Positions 31,303 through 41,094 of a stretch of 48,219 nucleotides of DNA are shown in pieces; within the stretch, counting starts at the first letter, position 1, and each line of letters opens with the position of its first letter. The position numbers and the translations under genes are program-made. The notes below the pieces were generated by a model that saw nothing but the letters and a program-made list of their open reading frames with translations, was not told where the DNA came from and made no database searches. Source of the stretch: an uncultured Microbulbifer sp. (lineage in GTDB: Bacteria > Pseudomonadota > Gammaproteobacteria > Pseudomonadales > Cellvibrionaceae); NCBI RefSeq assembly GCF_947489355.1, contig NZ_CANLDD010000033.1, positions 1 through 48,219 of the forward strand, read 5' to 3'.

Positions 31303-34300
31303 GCTCTGGCTGTATGGGGCACTACTGCTTTTCACAGGCAGTTTACTCACTGTTGTTACATATGGTGAGGATGCGACAGAAAAGGGTAAATCTTTGGCAA
31401 ACCGGACCCAGGCTGCGCAATCTGATTCCATCGATACCGTTTCTGACAGCAATTTCCTGAGCCACAAGAGCCAGGATGTATCCGATCTCAAGGAAAAGCA
31501 ATCAGGCGGTAATATGCAGGATGAAGCGGCAACCAGGGCGGCCAATGACGATTCGGCGGCACTTGTTATTGAGAATTACAGTAACCGGGACGCCTATAAG
31601 ATCGACCCAGATACCGATCCGATCTTCGAGCGCAAGGCCGAGGCTGGCCGCGATGCCATGCTGGTTGCTGACGGTTACGAGGACTGCACGGAGCTGAAGC
31701 GCGATGGTGCCGACTACGGTGAGGAAAAGACTTGTGAGTCCACAGGTTCGGTGTATTCCGAGGATTACACCTGCAGGGAAACTACTACCGGCAGCTGCGG
31801 CGAAGATCAAATCACGCGGTACTTTGCCGTCTACGATACCGATCCACACTGTCCCTATGATGCAAACAATCCCTGGAAGCTGGAAGGTGGTGAATGTGTC
31901 AGGGGGGGTGTGGAGACGCTGCCGGCCATGCAGGAGAAGGTCTACAGGTGTCCGATAGATGAAGAGAACCCCTGGTCCCTGGTAGGCACCCAATGCACTC
32001 GTACTGTGAAGGATGAAAAAGAGGCTTACGGGGACCCGATCTTTTCCTGTCCCGATGACGGTAAGGAGTGGGAATTTAATGCAAACGACAACAAATGCCG
32101 GCATTACTGGACAGAGATCATACCAGCGAATGGAACACCAGTTTTCGGTTGCCTGGATGACAGCTACACTTTTGACCCAGTGCGAAAGGTTTGCTGGAAA
32201 GATACTACAGAAACTCGACCTTATGAGAGCAGGACGGTTTACTCCTGCGATAATGATTCCTGGATGCTAGAGGGAAGAATTTGCAAAAAAACAGCTGTGG
32301 AGAAAACTCCTATTAGTGAAATAGGTATTGGGGAGAGATATGCCTGCAGCTATGATTCTAAATATGTACTAGGAGGAATTACAACCTACACAAAAAAAAC
32401 TGGGAACTGGCATGGCGATGAATTGTCAGCAATCCTATCAATAGATAAGGAGAACAAGAAGTGTGTTTATACACCGACTATAGAATACTTACCCAATATA
32501 AATTTACCCGGAAGACCTTCTAGCTGGATCTCCAGTGTTGCAAGATGGAGAGGCGCGCACCCATCCAGGCCATGGCACTATGGCTCAAGCACTTACCTTG
32601 CTCCACATGAACCGAATATTTATATGTGGAAAAATGCTTGCGGGAAAAAAGGCTCTAAATACGTTGCTCAAATTGCTCTTTTTACGGGTTATTCCGGAAA
32701 TTCATATAGAAATTGGGGTGGCGCTAATGGTTCACCGGTAAGTTGTTCTAGGCAGCCTACAACCAAGCAGAACGCGCAAGTGCTCTCAACCGAACAGACT
32801 TGCCCGTCCGGGAAATATTGTGTTGATAATACAGACTCAGCGGTACTGAGCTGTCCCTCCGGTTATACGAAAAACGGTAATTACTGCGAGAAAACGATCA
32901 CCCAGTCCAAACCCGCCAATCAGGACATTGAATATTATTGCCCGCTGGGTTGGACAGATAATGGAGTTGCCTGTGAGCGGGGTGGGCGAGACGAGCATCC
33001 GGCCGATCAGGTGGATACCACCTATGCCTGCCCGGTTGGATACTCTCTGCAAAACGAAGATGAATGCCACCGGCCCAGGGTCGATATTGTCGATGCAATT
33101 CAGACAGGTACCAACTACTACTGTGATGCCGGGTGGCTTTTGCAGCACCCGGATATGTGCTACCGCTTTCGCAACGAAAGCCGGCAAGCCGAGCTGGATT
33201 ACATTATCTATTCCTGCGGAGCCGGTTGGACCCTGGAGGAGCCCGATTGTGTCCGGGGCTATGAAGATCGGATAGCGGCCCTGGGCTTCGAGGGTGAAAC
33301 CTATCCGATTGAGATTCTTTCGTCATTCCCGCCTGGCCCAGGCGCTACCGGTGAGATCATTGAGAGCTACTACGATGCCGCCACGGTACCGGTGGATATA
33401 CGCAATCTGGGAGGGGGGCAGCTGCAGCAGCCGCCGCAGTTCACCATCGATGATGGAATGGATCTGGGATTTATCTATGCGCATGTGAGCCTGATCCAGC
33501 CGTCTTCCATGCCGGTATGGGGTATCCAGGGCCATTTGTACCTGACGGTCGATTTGCGCCAAGGCAGGGTGATCAATTATACCTTTGAGCAGCCTGTGGC
33601 CGGCGATACGCCGGTACTGGCTGTGGATTTCGGGGTGTCTTCCCGCGTGGGTGCCCTGAAGGCCGGTGAGTCGGTGCCCTGGGAGACAGGCAGCGTTCCA
33701 GCACAAGTCTGTGACACTCTGCCGCTAGATGGGGATTTGCTGGGCATTGATGTTCAAGAAGATGCAGACATATTCAAAATCAGTGCTGGTGTCGCCGGCA
33801 GCAGTATCGTATCTGCGCCCGCCTGCGGAAACGGTCTGAAGGCCACCATTCGGATACCTTATACCTTCACGGGGCTCAATGCCCAGCCAATTCACACCGG
33901 TTTTGGGTTCTGGGCGGGCAGGGTTCTGGTATGCGATTACAGTGAGGAAACTGCCGAGGTATGTCCTTCCAACAAGCGATGGAATGCCCAGCATATTGAC
34001 AGCAGTTGCACCCAGGGCGGGTGGGCACTGATCAACGGCTTTCCTGTATACCGCGGCTGCTGGAGCTGGGACCACGAATGGCTCTATGAAGAAATAGTCA
34101 TGCAGGAGTCCCATGCCTGTGCCGATCTTCGAGCCCAGGGCTGCGGAGTATTGTCCTCGGCCTGTATTCAGGAAGATACCCAGGGGCGCTGCATCCGTAC
34201 CCAGCAAACCTACAGCTGCGGTTCTGGAGGAGATATGCAAGTGGCTGAAATCTGCAAGAGCTTATTTCCCTGTATCGATGGCGAGTGCAACGCGGAATAC

Positions 34301-34867
34301 GACACAGCGAAAGATGCTACTGAGGATCTGGCCAAAGTCGCCACTAGTATGGAGCTGATGAGCGAAATGATAGAAGGTATGGTCGATCCGGATAATATCG
34401 AGTTCTTTTCCGGCGAGGATGCGAAGTGCCAGAAATCCAGCCTCGGCATCAAGAATTGTTGCTCTGACAGTGGCTGGGGTGTCGATATCGGTATTACCGA
34501 CTGTGATGCGGAAGAAGTGGCTCTTGGATATGCCAAAGAAGAAGGTCGAGTGGTCTATGTAGGCAAATACGAGTCCGGAACCTGGCCAGACAAGCGTAAG
34601 TACCATGTCCATTGCACCTACAGCTCGAAGCTCGCTAAGTTGCTGGTAGAACAGGGCAATGCCCAGTTGAGGAAAGGCTACGGCAAGCCCAAGAAACCTA
34701 GGTGCGATGGTTTCACACAGGATGAATTCAATCAGCTGGATCTCAATGCTATGGATTTCAGCGAGTATTTTCAAGATGCTTTGGACAAACTCGAAAACGA
34801 GTCACCGACACTCAACCAAGCTGCGCAAGATCTGGGCGAGTCTATCCAGGCGAGGACCGGTGACTGA
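31289..34867 (+). CDS. traN: Mating-pair stabilisation protein TraN, enlarged
   Basis: A 1192-aa outer-membrane adhesin that grips the recipient; F TraN is about 600 aa. A signal peptide (residues 1-24) is followed by about eleven cysteine-rich repeats of roughly 30-35 residues with the pattern C-P-x(n)-W-x-L-x(n)-C-x-R (about residues 185-360 and 500-670). The two blocks are split by an AT-richer insert (about residues 345-490; Y/G/S/W-rich) that may be the recipient-binding tip. The C-terminal half has typical TraN cysteines and HxxCADLRAQGC- and CCSDSGWG-type blocks. Confidence 0.9.
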   Translation: MKKTKLWLYGALLLFTGSLLTVVTYGEDATEKGKSLANRTQAAQSDSIDTVSDSNFLSHKSQDVSDLKEKQSGGNMQDEAATRAANDDSAALVIENYSNRDAYKIDPDTDPIFERKAEAGRDAMLVADGYEDCTELKRDGADYGEEKTCESTGSVYSEDYTCRETTTGSCGEDQITRYFAVYDTDPHCPYDANNPWKLEGGECVRGGVETLPAMQEKVYRCPIDEENPWSLVGTQCTRTVKDEKEAYGDPIFSCPDDGKEWEFNANDNKCRHYWTEIIPANGTPVFGCLDDSYTFDPVRKVCWKDTTETRPYESRTVYSCDNDSWMLEGRICKKTAVEKTPISEIGIGERYACSYDSKYVLGGITTYTKKTGNWHGDELSAILSIDKENKKCVYTPTIEYLPNINLPGRPSSWISSVARWRGAHPSRPWHYGSSTYLAPHEPNIYMWKNACGKKGSKYVAQIALFTGYSGNSYRNWGGANGSPVSCSRQPTTKQNAQVLSTEQTCPSGKYCVDNTDSAVLSCPSGYTKNGNYCEKTITQSKPANQDIEYYCPLGWTDNGVACERGGRDEHPADQVDTTYACPVGYSLQNEDECHRPRVDIVDAIQTGTNYYCDAGWLLQHPDMCYRFRNESRQAELDYIIYSCGAGWTLEEPDCVRGYEDRIAALGFEGETYPIEILSSFPPGPGATGEIIESYYDAATVPVDIRNLGGGQLQQPPQFTIDDGMDLGFIYAHVSLIQPSSMPVWGIQGHLYLTVDLRQGRVINYTFEQPVAGDTPVLAVDFGVSSRVGALKAGESVPWETGSVPAQVCDTLPLDGDLLGIDVQEDADIFKISAGVAGSSIVSAPACGNGLKATIRIPYTFTGLNAQPIHTGFGFWAGRVLVCDYSEETAEVCPSNKRWNAQHIDSSCTQGGWALINGFPVYRGCWSWDHEWLYEEIVMQESHACADLRAQGCGVLSSACIQEDTQGRCIRTQQTYSCGSGGDMQVAEICKSLFPCIDGECNAEYDTAKDATEDLAKVATSMELMSEMIEGMVDPDNIEFFSGEDAKCQKSSLGIKNCCSDSGWGVDIGITDCDAEEVALGYAKEEGRVVYVGKYESGTWPDKRKYHVHCTYSSKLAKLLVEQGNAQLRKGYGKPKKPRCDGFTQDEFNQLDLNAMDFSEYFQDALDKLENESPTLNQAAQDLGESIQARTGD

Positions 34868-35634
34868 TGAGCGGGCAGTTTTGGGTGGTCACTATAGCCA
34901 CAAGTGCAATCATAGCCATGGCTCAAGTTGAGGCTACAAATTATGGCGATGCAGGGAAGCGGGGCTGGTACTGGTATGAGGAGCCCCCCGAACCTATAGA
35001 GGAGCCAGAAAACGCGGAACCAGTGACACCACAGACGCCTCGGGAGCAGCTGAAGGCTAAGGGGGAGGCATGGGAGAATGCGGCCGCTCTGGCGATTCTA
35101 CATTCGACGCCAGAGAACGTTGCTGATTATCTCCGACGCACACAGCAAATCACGCAGCAGGCCGGGAATTTTGCCGCCGCCGGACAGCAGCTGATCTGGA
35201 CAGAACCAGAATTTGCATATGCTGGCCGGGGCCGCCCGACCAGCATCCATGAGCAGTTAGCATACGCCGAAGTACAGGATAAGGAACGGAATCAGGCGAT
35301 AGAGAAAATACGGGAAACGAAGGGTTTGGTGTACTACTTCACCTCCACTTGCCCGTATTGCAGGAAATTTACGCCACTCCTGAAGCAGTTTGTGGAACAA
35401 CACGATATCACTATTATTCCGGTGTCTCTGGATGGGCAGGGAGTGCCGGAATTTCCCTATCCGAAAAAAGATTTCCATTTAGGACGGAAACTTGAGGTTA
35501 CTGGTGTGCCTTCAGTGTTTATGGTTGACCCTGATAGCAATGAGGTTGCCAAGGTCTCCTATGGGTATACCTCCGAAAGCGGGTTTATAGAAAGGCTAAT
35601 GTCGGCGCTGAAGCGCATGGAGGAAGAGCCATGA
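34867..35634 (+). CDS. traF: Pilus assembly protein TraF, thioredoxin fold with active CPYC
   Basis: A 255-aa periplasmic protein with an N-terminal signal (about residues 1-23), a proline/glutamate linker, and a thioredoxin-like domain (about residues 150-250) with STCPYCRKF (C162/C165) and GVPSVFMVDP containing the cis-proline. The intact C-x-x-C suggests real disulfide chemistry, needed for the cysteine-rich TraN and TraU. No separate TrbB/DsbC gene is seen. The start overlaps the traN stop (TGATG). Confidence 0.9.
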   Translation: MSGQFWVVTIATSAIIAMAQVEATNYGDAGKRGWYWYEEPPEPIEEPENAEPVTPQTPREQLKAKGEAWENAAALAILHSTPENVADYLRRTQQITQQAGNFAAAGQQLIWTEPEFAYAGRGRPTSIHEQLAYAEVQDKERNQAIEKIRETKGLVYYFTSTCPYCRKFTPLLKQFVEQHDITIIPVSLDGQGVPEFPYPKKDFHLGRKLEVTGVPSVFMVDPDSNEVAKVSYGYTSESGFIERLMSALKRMEEEP

Positions 35635-37100
35635 CTCAAAAATTAAATTATAGAGTTTCCTTTAACGTTATCAGGACGCTTATATCGGCATTGGCGCTGA
35701 CGGTACTAGACGCCCAGGCGGACGTTGGCAGTAAAGTCCAGGAATGGTTTAACGAGCAGAACTACGCGAATGTAACGGCACCAGGTGTTTATGAAGGGCA
35801 AAAAGCCAGCTATTTTACGGCGGGCAGTGCCAACTGGCGCTCCCATCAAAAAAAATTCAACTTATATAATTTTTCGACACCTAATGTCAGTGCGGGTTGT
35901 GGAGGTATTGATCTCTATACTGGTGGATTCAGTGCGATCAACGCCGATGAGTTTGTCGAAAGTCTGCGTGCCGTTGGGGAAAACAGCCTGGGGCTTTTAT
36001 TTATGTTGGGTATTGGGATGGTCTCTCCAAAACTAAAGGAATTGATCGAGGAGATGAAGACCTTCGCTAATAAGTATCGCCAGTTTGCCGGCGATTCCTG
36101 TGCAATGGCCCAGCAGCTTCTTGGCGGTGGCCTGGAGGCGATGGGCATGGCGAACTCCGACTGCATCATTCAGAGGATGAATAACAATGGTGAGGATTAC
36201 ATCACGGCACAAGAGCGATGTGGAGGCGGAGGGCAGGGCGCCACAACGCTTAATAATAATCCCGATGCGGGTGAGGTTGGCTTTGTCGAGGGCAATATGA
36301 TGTGGTACTTCCTGATGGATGATCCATTTTTTACGAATGATCTCGATATTGCTGAATTGATAATGAACCTTACCGGGACATATATCAAGAGGCGACCTGA
36401 TCCGAATTCGAACAACTTCAGTTTTAATACTTTGTCAATTCCGCCAGTTAAGGTAAGCCCTGATGGACAATTGACCGGACGTGCTAAGGAATTGTTTGCT
36501 GTGCTTCTTAAAGGAACCGAGTCTCCAAATAGTTTCAGTATGTTTCGCTGTGCTGAGGATAGAACTACCAGCAAGAAAGGATGCTGGGATTTGTCTGACA
36601 GCCCTGTTGTCTATAACAAAAATTTTACAGGCATAGAAACCCTGATCAGGAATGAACTTGCAAATATCGTTGAATCCATTAGAGACGATACCCCCCTCAA
36701 TAATACTGCAGTTGGAATTATCAGGAGCACTTCATATCCGATATATCGATATCTGCGTTCTGTAACTGCAAATATGCCTATCAGCTACAGTGCGGACATG
36801 ATGGTTGGAGATTTATCAGAGCCAATCGCCGATAGCATACTGAGTGAAAAATTAGTTGAGATATTGGAGCACGCTCAATTTGAACTCAAATCTAGCAAAT
36901 ATGGCAATGGGACAGACCAGAGCGATACCCTCTATAATAATATCGATGGAATTATTGAAGGACTGCAGGCTCGACAGGTTGCGGTCGATGAGCGAATGGA
37001 TACCTATTTTGAAATGGTGCAGAGGGCACAGCTATTCGATAAAGCCTTAATGGGTCGGTTAGCGGCTGGATTTTATGCCACAGCTAACACCAGCTTTTAA
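35631..37100 (+). CDS. traH: Conjugal transfer pilus protein TraH
   Basis: A 489-aa periplasmic/outer-membrane protein with a signal peptide (about residues 1-30) and blocks SAGCGGIDLYTGGFSAINAD and GDSCAMAQQLLGG. Length near F TraH. Overlaps traF by four bases (ATGA). Confidence 0.93.
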   Translation: MTQKLNYRVSFNVIRTLISALALTVLDAQADVGSKVQEWFNEQNYANVTAPGVYEGQKASYFTAGSANWRSHQKKFNLYNFSTPNVSAGCGGIDLYTGGFSAINADEFVESLRAVGENSLGLLFMLGIGMVSPKLKELIEEMKTFANKYRQFAGDSCAMAQQLLGGGLEAMGMANSDCIIQRMNNNGEDYITAQERCGGGGQGATTLNNNPDAGEVGFVEGNMMWYFLMDDPFFTNDLDIAELIMNLTGTYIKRRPDPNSNNFSFNTLSIPPVKVSPDGQLTGRAKELFAVLLKGTESPNSFSMFRCAEDRTTSKKGCWDLSDSPVVYNKNFTGIETLIRNELANIVESIRDDTPLNNTAVGIIRSTSYPIYRYLRSVTANMPISYSADMMVGDLSEPIADSILSEKLVEILEHAQFELKSSKYGNGTDQSDTLYNNIDGIIEGLQARQVAVDERMDTYFEMVQRAQLFDKALMGRLAAGFYATANTSF

Positions 37101-37109
37101 GGTAATGTC

Positions 37110-39845
37110 GTGAATTACGAAATTATCAGCTACGGAGGCGCGGCCTTCCTGCGCTATATTTTCAACGGCATTGCCATGATTTTTGGTAATGAAAATTATG
37201 CTATAGCGCTTGCGACGGCCACATTATTGGGCTATGTAAGCTGGATGATAAAGGTAGCATTCACAAGTCAGGGCGACAGCAAAGCACTTAATCCAAGTTG
37301 GTTTTTTGGTGTACTCTTCCTGTTCTATGGTTTCTTGGTCCCAAAGGTGGATCTGATTATCAGGGATGATGTCAACCCCACAAACAGTAATGTCGTTGGC
37401 AGTGTGCCTTTTGGTTTAGCGCTAACGGCAACCATATTCTCCACCTTCAGCGAGTTCATGACCGAAACTGCGGAATCTGTATTTTCACTACCGAACGGTG
37501 TTCGATATACACAATCAGGCTTGCTGTTTTCTTCGCGGCTGGTGGATGAGATTAGCCAAGTCACGATACAGAATGCGCGCCAGTCGCTTAATTGGCAGGA
37601 TTTTTTCAAGAACTGTGTTTATTACGATCTGCTTCTGAACAGGTATTCATGGGATCAACTTGCTAGGGCCAATAATCTACCTGCCTTCCTCAAAGATAAT
37701 ACCAGCGAGTCTCTGCAATTCACCTATGCGCCGCCCACTGGCGACCCGGTTATATCTGGCTGTAAAGCGAGAGTTGGTGATATGGTGGATGAGTTGGACA
37801 GTTGGATGGAGGATAATTATCAACCAGTGTTCATGGCTAGGCTAAACAATGTGGATGATCCGGATGCCCCGAACAGGAATGCACAGGCGGTGTCAAGGTA
37901 TGCAGCAGCGATGCCTCTGGGGATAACCTATTTAACCGGGCTGTCAACTAATGCCTCTGACATGATGCAACAGTCCGCCTTGTTACATTCATTACGGCGT
38001 GGGCTCTCTAACTTTGCCAGTGATGCCAATGCTTCTGCCGCTGCCCAGGATTTCGCAACAACGCGGGCGGAAGCGGAGCGACGAAATACGTTCCTGGCGA
38101 TGGGGGGGATCGCCAAGAAATTTATCCCAATGTTGCATTTGATTTTTGAGGCGATCATATATGCAGTGTTTCCGCTGATCCTGGTTATGGCGATGACGCC
38201 ATTAGTTTCAAAAGTTTTGATATCCTATATAACTGTGCTTTTTTGGGTAAACCTTTGGCCGCCCTCATTTGCAATTATCAATTTTGCAGTTACCTATTTT
38301 GAAGCTATGGAGGCAAAATCGCGCCTAATTTATGATTCTGCCGGAGGAACTACGTTTAGCAGTGGTTATAATTTGATAACATCGGGCGGATTGCATGGAT
38401 TGCATTCGGAATGGGCTGGTGTGGCTGGCTATCTATTAGCGTTCGTACCTATGATCTCATATATGTTGGTCAGTCGTAGCGGTGCCATGGCTGCTGGGAT
38501 GGTTGGTCGTTTAATGCAGGGGTACGAGAAGCCGGTTTCTTCAGGTAGCGATGAGGCCACTAAGGGCAATATCGACCTGGGGAATACCCGTTTCGAAAAT
38601 CAGAGTGCTTTCCAGACCAATATGTCTCCAAGCATGGAAACGGGTATGGCCAGTTACAGGGACGGAATGGGTGTCACTCATAATATGACCGGTGGTGGTG
38701 AAACGTCAGAACATTTGCAGACCCGGTCCGCACTCAGTATGGAGCACTTACAACAGAATACGAGTAGTAAATCTACGGCCTATCAGGAAGCCAAAGCGGA
38801 AACAGCCCAGGCATCTGCAACGTTTAATGAGCAGTCACAAGCGGTTATACGCAGTGCCTTTGGCGTTTCTACGGATGTTTCAACTGGCGCCAATGCTGGA
38901 ACGGGTGTCAGTTCAGAATTTAGTTCGGGTCTGGATTCCAGGCTAGAGAAAGTCGAGCAAAAAATTGAATCCTATGGTGAAAGGGAGAGCTTATCCGAAT
39001 CACAGGTCAATTCCCTTAAAGTTGCGTTTGGTTTGGGTGGTGGTTTAAAGGGAGTGTCTTTAGGCGCTTCTGCTGACACAGCATCTCAGTGGGGATCACA
39101 GGAGATGCAAGAGCATTTGAATCAGTTCCTGAGTCAGGAGCAGGTAAGGGACTCGGTAGCGGATATCGCAAAATTTACGGATAGCAATAAGTCAGACTGG
39201 AAGAATTCAGTTAGTGATGGCACCAAGGACGCTTTTGAGGCTTCTGAAGGTAAGTTTACCAGTGCTCAGGAGCAATATTCTCGATCTGTAAGTGATGAAA
39301 TGAGAGCTATGGAAACGTGGCAAAGTGCCTCAACTCTTTCGAATGCTGTTAAAGTAGATAATATTGACTCCCTTCGTCAAGTCCTGTCGGGCAATGAGCT
39401 GGATGGCCTAATTCACCAGGCTTCCAAGGGAACGCTTGAGGAACAGCAGACAGCACTTGATACGCTTTCTCATGCTGCCATGCAGGTTTACCAAGGTGAT
39501 GACTATCAGGCTCCTGCGTTTACGCCCAATTCGAGCGCTGTAGATGATTTTGCTTCTGGGGCGCGGGCTGTTGTTTCTGCTGAGAATACTGGGAATATTG
39601 ATACTGCTGTCGATGAAGCCAATTCTAGGGGGGTGCCTGATGCGGTTGAGCCAAAATGGGACGCTATGGTACAGGACCAACAGGTATCAATCACAGCTGA
39701 TGATGTACGTGGGAATTTGGAAGAGCATAAAGAACAGATGGATTCTAGGGCTAAGATTGCAGAGCAGCAGGGTGAAGATCTATCTAGCGAAGTGAAGGAC
39801 CGAATGGAGCCCCCGAAACAGGAATGGTGGGATAAGGTTCCTTGA
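37110..39845 (+). CDS. traG: Mating-pair formation and entry protein TraG (F type)
   Basis: A 911-aa inner-membrane protein. Membrane helices cluster at about residues 10-50, 64-76, 340-400 and 440-465. The last 450 residues form a periplasmic/secreted tail rich in S, T, Q and A with long helices (LESRLEKVEQKIES-like). It starts at GTG 37110. F TraG acts in pilus assembly (N-part) and mating-pair stabilisation and exclusion recognition (C-part). Confidence 0.93.
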   Translation: MNYEIISYGGAAFLRYIFNGIAMIFGNENYAIALATATLLGYVSWMIKVAFTSQGDSKALNPSWFFGVLFLFYGFLVPKVDLIIRDDVNPTNSNVVGSVPFGLALTATIFSTFSEFMTETAESVFSLPNGVRYTQSGLLFSSRLVDEISQVTIQNARQSLNWQDFFKNCVYYDLLLNRYSWDQLARANNLPAFLKDNTSESLQFTYAPPTGDPVISGCKARVGDMVDELDSWMEDNYQPVFMARLNNVDDPDAPNRNAQAVSRYAAAMPLGITYLTGLSTNASDMMQQSALLHSLRRGLSNFASDANASAAAQDFATTRAEAERRNTFLAMGGIAKKFIPMLHLIFEAIIYAVFPLILVMAMTPLVSKVLISYITVLFWVNLWPPSFAIINFAVTYFEAMEAKSRLIYDSAGGTTFSSGYNLITSGGLHGLHSEWAGVAGYLLAFVPMISYMLVSRSGAMAAGMVGRLMQGYEKPVSSGSDEATKGNIDLGNTRFENQSAFQTNMSPSMETGMASYRDGMGVTHNMTGGGETSEHLQTRSALSMEHLQQNTSSKSTAYQEAKAETAQASATFNEQSQAVIRSAFGVSTDVSTGANAGTGVSSEFSSGLDSRLEKVEQKIESYGERESLSESQVNSLKVAFGLGGGLKGVSLGASADTASQWGSQEMQEHLNQFLSQEQVRDSVADIAKFTDSNKSDWKNSVSDGTKDAFEASEGKFTSAQEQYSRSVSDEMRAMETWQSASTLSNAVKVDNIDSLRQVLSGNELDGLIHQASKGTLEEQQTALDTLSHAAMQVYQGDDYQAPAFTPNSSAVDDFASGARAVVSAENTGNIDTAVDEANSRGVPDAVEPKWDAMVQDQQVSITADDVRGNLEEHKEQMDSRAKIAEQQGEDLSSEVKDRMEPPKQEWWDKVP

Positions 39846-39874
39846 AATACTGAATTTTGGATGAGGATATGTAC

Positions 39875-40105
39875 ATGAAATTCACAAAATCTATTTTCAG
39901 GATCTTTACAGGCCCTGAAGTTGATGGTAACCAGGAGGTGCCTTTGCCGACTTCTCAGGCAGAGGACTATCCTTTCCCTGATCACCCTGAGCCGCATCCT
40001 CAGGGCGGGATAGCTGGTATTCGTCCACTGGGTGTTGATGTCGCCCAGGATAATACTGTTTTTGACAGTGTTGGGTTTGGGGATTCTGGTGGTCTTGGCC
40101 TCTAA
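39875..40105 (+). CDS. Small proline/acid-rich protein after traG
   Basis: A 76-aa protein starting MKFTKSIFRIFTGPEVDGNQ, eight bases after GAGG. It has a short basic N-terminus, then a low-complexity acidic/proline tail. Probably the last gene of the tra operon. Family unknown. Confidence 0.55.
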   Translation: MKFTKSIFRIFTGPEVDGNQEVPLPTSQAEDYPFPDHPEPHPQGGIAGIRPLGVDVAQDNTVFDSVGFGDSGGLGL

Positions 40106-40280
40106 CCAAGTTTGCAAAGGTTACGCTTTAAAGCCCCTTTCAAGCCTTCAATGCGTGCAAAATATGATCAATGTGTCCGTAAAATAGCCTTTTCGGTGGC
40201 TGGAAATATGTACGACAGGATGCACTCTGCTCTGTCTTAGGTACAATCCCTGCAAATTTTGTTCGTACACCGGGTAAGCT

Positions 40281-40592
40281 ATGACCGAACTCAAGCCTGA
40301 CTATGAACCTATCGAGGAAACCCAGCTAAAGCGCTCCTATGGTGAGGGTGCGCATATCATCATCCAACCAATCCTACAGGATGATGTGATCCACTACTGG
40401 ATTTATGCCTCCATTCTTGTTGGGCGCCGCCGGCGCCTGGCCCAAATGAAAACCCAACGCGGCAATCCCAAGGCTTTTGTTAGCTTCCAGCGTGCTCTGC
40501 AATGGGCTCAGGGCATGGAACGTGAAAAGATCATCATGCCAGAAGTTGACTTTGACGACCTTCCTTTGGCCAGTGATATGGATTTTATTTGA
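40281..40592 (+). CDS. Hypothetical protein, 103 aa
   Basis: A soluble protein with a beta-like segment (HIIIQPILQDDVIHYWIYAS) followed by an arginine-rich stretch (GRRRRLAQ) and a helical end. A promoter-like TACAAT (about 40242-40247) precedes it. Family unknown; a nucleic-acid role is conceivable from the basic patch. Confidence 0.55.
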   Translation: MTELKPDYEPIEETQLKRSYGEGAHIIIQPILQDDVIHYWIYASILVGRRRRLAQMKTQRGNPKAFVSFQRALQWAQGMEREKIIMPEVDFDDLPLASDMDFI

Positions 40593-40597
40593 CTTCC

Positions 40598-40618
40598 ATC
40601 AAAATATAATATATTGAT
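40598..40618. promoter_or_regulatory. 21-bp operator, copy in front of the 40.7-kb genes
   Basis: ATCAAAATA-TAA-TATATTGAT: 9-bp arms with one mismatch and a 3-bp centre. It matches the site at 42365-42385 in arms and spacing. Confidence 0.7.
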
Positions 40619-40625
40619 TGTACTG

Positions 40626-40650
40626 ATGTGACGCTTTTTAGCTGTCACAT
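40626..40650 (+). repeat. Hairpin with GCTTTTTAGC apex, copy 1
   Basis: ATGTGAC/GTCACAT arms around GCTTTTTAGCT. The apex matches that of the hairpin at 41011-41054, whose stem has a different sequence. Confidence 0.6.
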
Positions 40651-40651
40651 T

Positions 40652-40683
40652 GGTGGTGCGCCGCGACCTTTGACTGTTGGCTT
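40652..40683 (+). promoter_or_regulatory. Leader family 2, copy d
   Basis: GGTGCGCCGCGACCTTTGAC then TGTTGGCTT directly before the ATG at 40684. Closest to copy a of the 11788 gene. Confidence 0.65.
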
Positions 40684-40746
40684 ATGAAGATCACTATGCA
40701 CACGATCACTGTTGTTGATGACGGTGATGTAGAGTGCTCGCATTAA
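40684..40746 (+). CDS. 20-aa peptide behind leader family 2
   Basis: MKITMHTITVVDDGDVECSH then TAA. No classical ribosome site, but the leader places the ATG just as in other copies. It may be a leader peptide for the next gene or a truncated gene. Confidence 0.4.
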   Translation: MKITMHTITVVDDGDVECSH

Positions 40747-40751
40747 ACCTA

Positions 40752-40788
40752 AGCGCGCCGCGGCTGTCAGTGGCTATGGAGAAATTTG
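40752..40788 (+). promoter_or_regulatory. Leader family 2, copy e
   Basis: AGCGCGCCGCGGCTGTCAGT then GGCTATGGAG. Nearly identical to copy b (12246-12282), which precedes an unrelated gene. Confidence 0.68.
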
Positions 40789-41004
40789 ATGAAGACTAAA
40801 CCCTACAAACTGGGTTGGTACAAGGTTGTTGAAGAGTGGAAGAATGACGGTTCTGTTGATATGAGCGTTCATGATGAACGTGATGGCACTATAGTCGAAC
40901 TCCATTGTGATACCTTTGTTGACTACGATCAGGTCCTTGAGCGCCTGGCTAGACGCCCTGAGGTCGGGACCCTTGAGAAGATCAGGCAGCTTATGGCTGC
41001 ATGA
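40789..41004 (+). CDS. Hypothetical protein, 71 aa
   Basis: Starts MKTKPYKLGWYKVVEEW, with GGAG eight bases upstream. Beta-like first half, helical second half (QVLERLARRPEVGTLEKIRQ). Family unknown. Confidence 0.6.
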   Translation: MKTKPYKLGWYKVVEEWKNDGSVDMSVHDERDGTIVELHCDTFVDYDQVLERLARRPEVGTLEKIRQLMAA

Positions 41005-41010
41005 TCTTTG

Positions 41011-41054
41011 CCGGCAGGATACAGTAGCGCTTTTTAGCGCTACTGTCCTGCCGG
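41011..41054 (+). terminator. Long hairpin with GCTTTTTAGC apex, copy 2
   Basis: A 19-bp stem with one two-base bulge (41011-41031 with 41036-41054) and a TTTT loop, right after the 40789 gene stop. No clean T-run follows, so it may act as RNA structure rather than as a simple terminator. Confidence 0.65.
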
Positions 41055-41094
41055 TGTATTTACCACAATATACTTTTCAACCTTGGTTATGGTG

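Noticed and set aside
31502..32104. Minus-strand frame of 200 codons within traN
   Set aside because: It is a shadow of the traN reading frame, with no ribosome site and hydrophobic nonsense composition.
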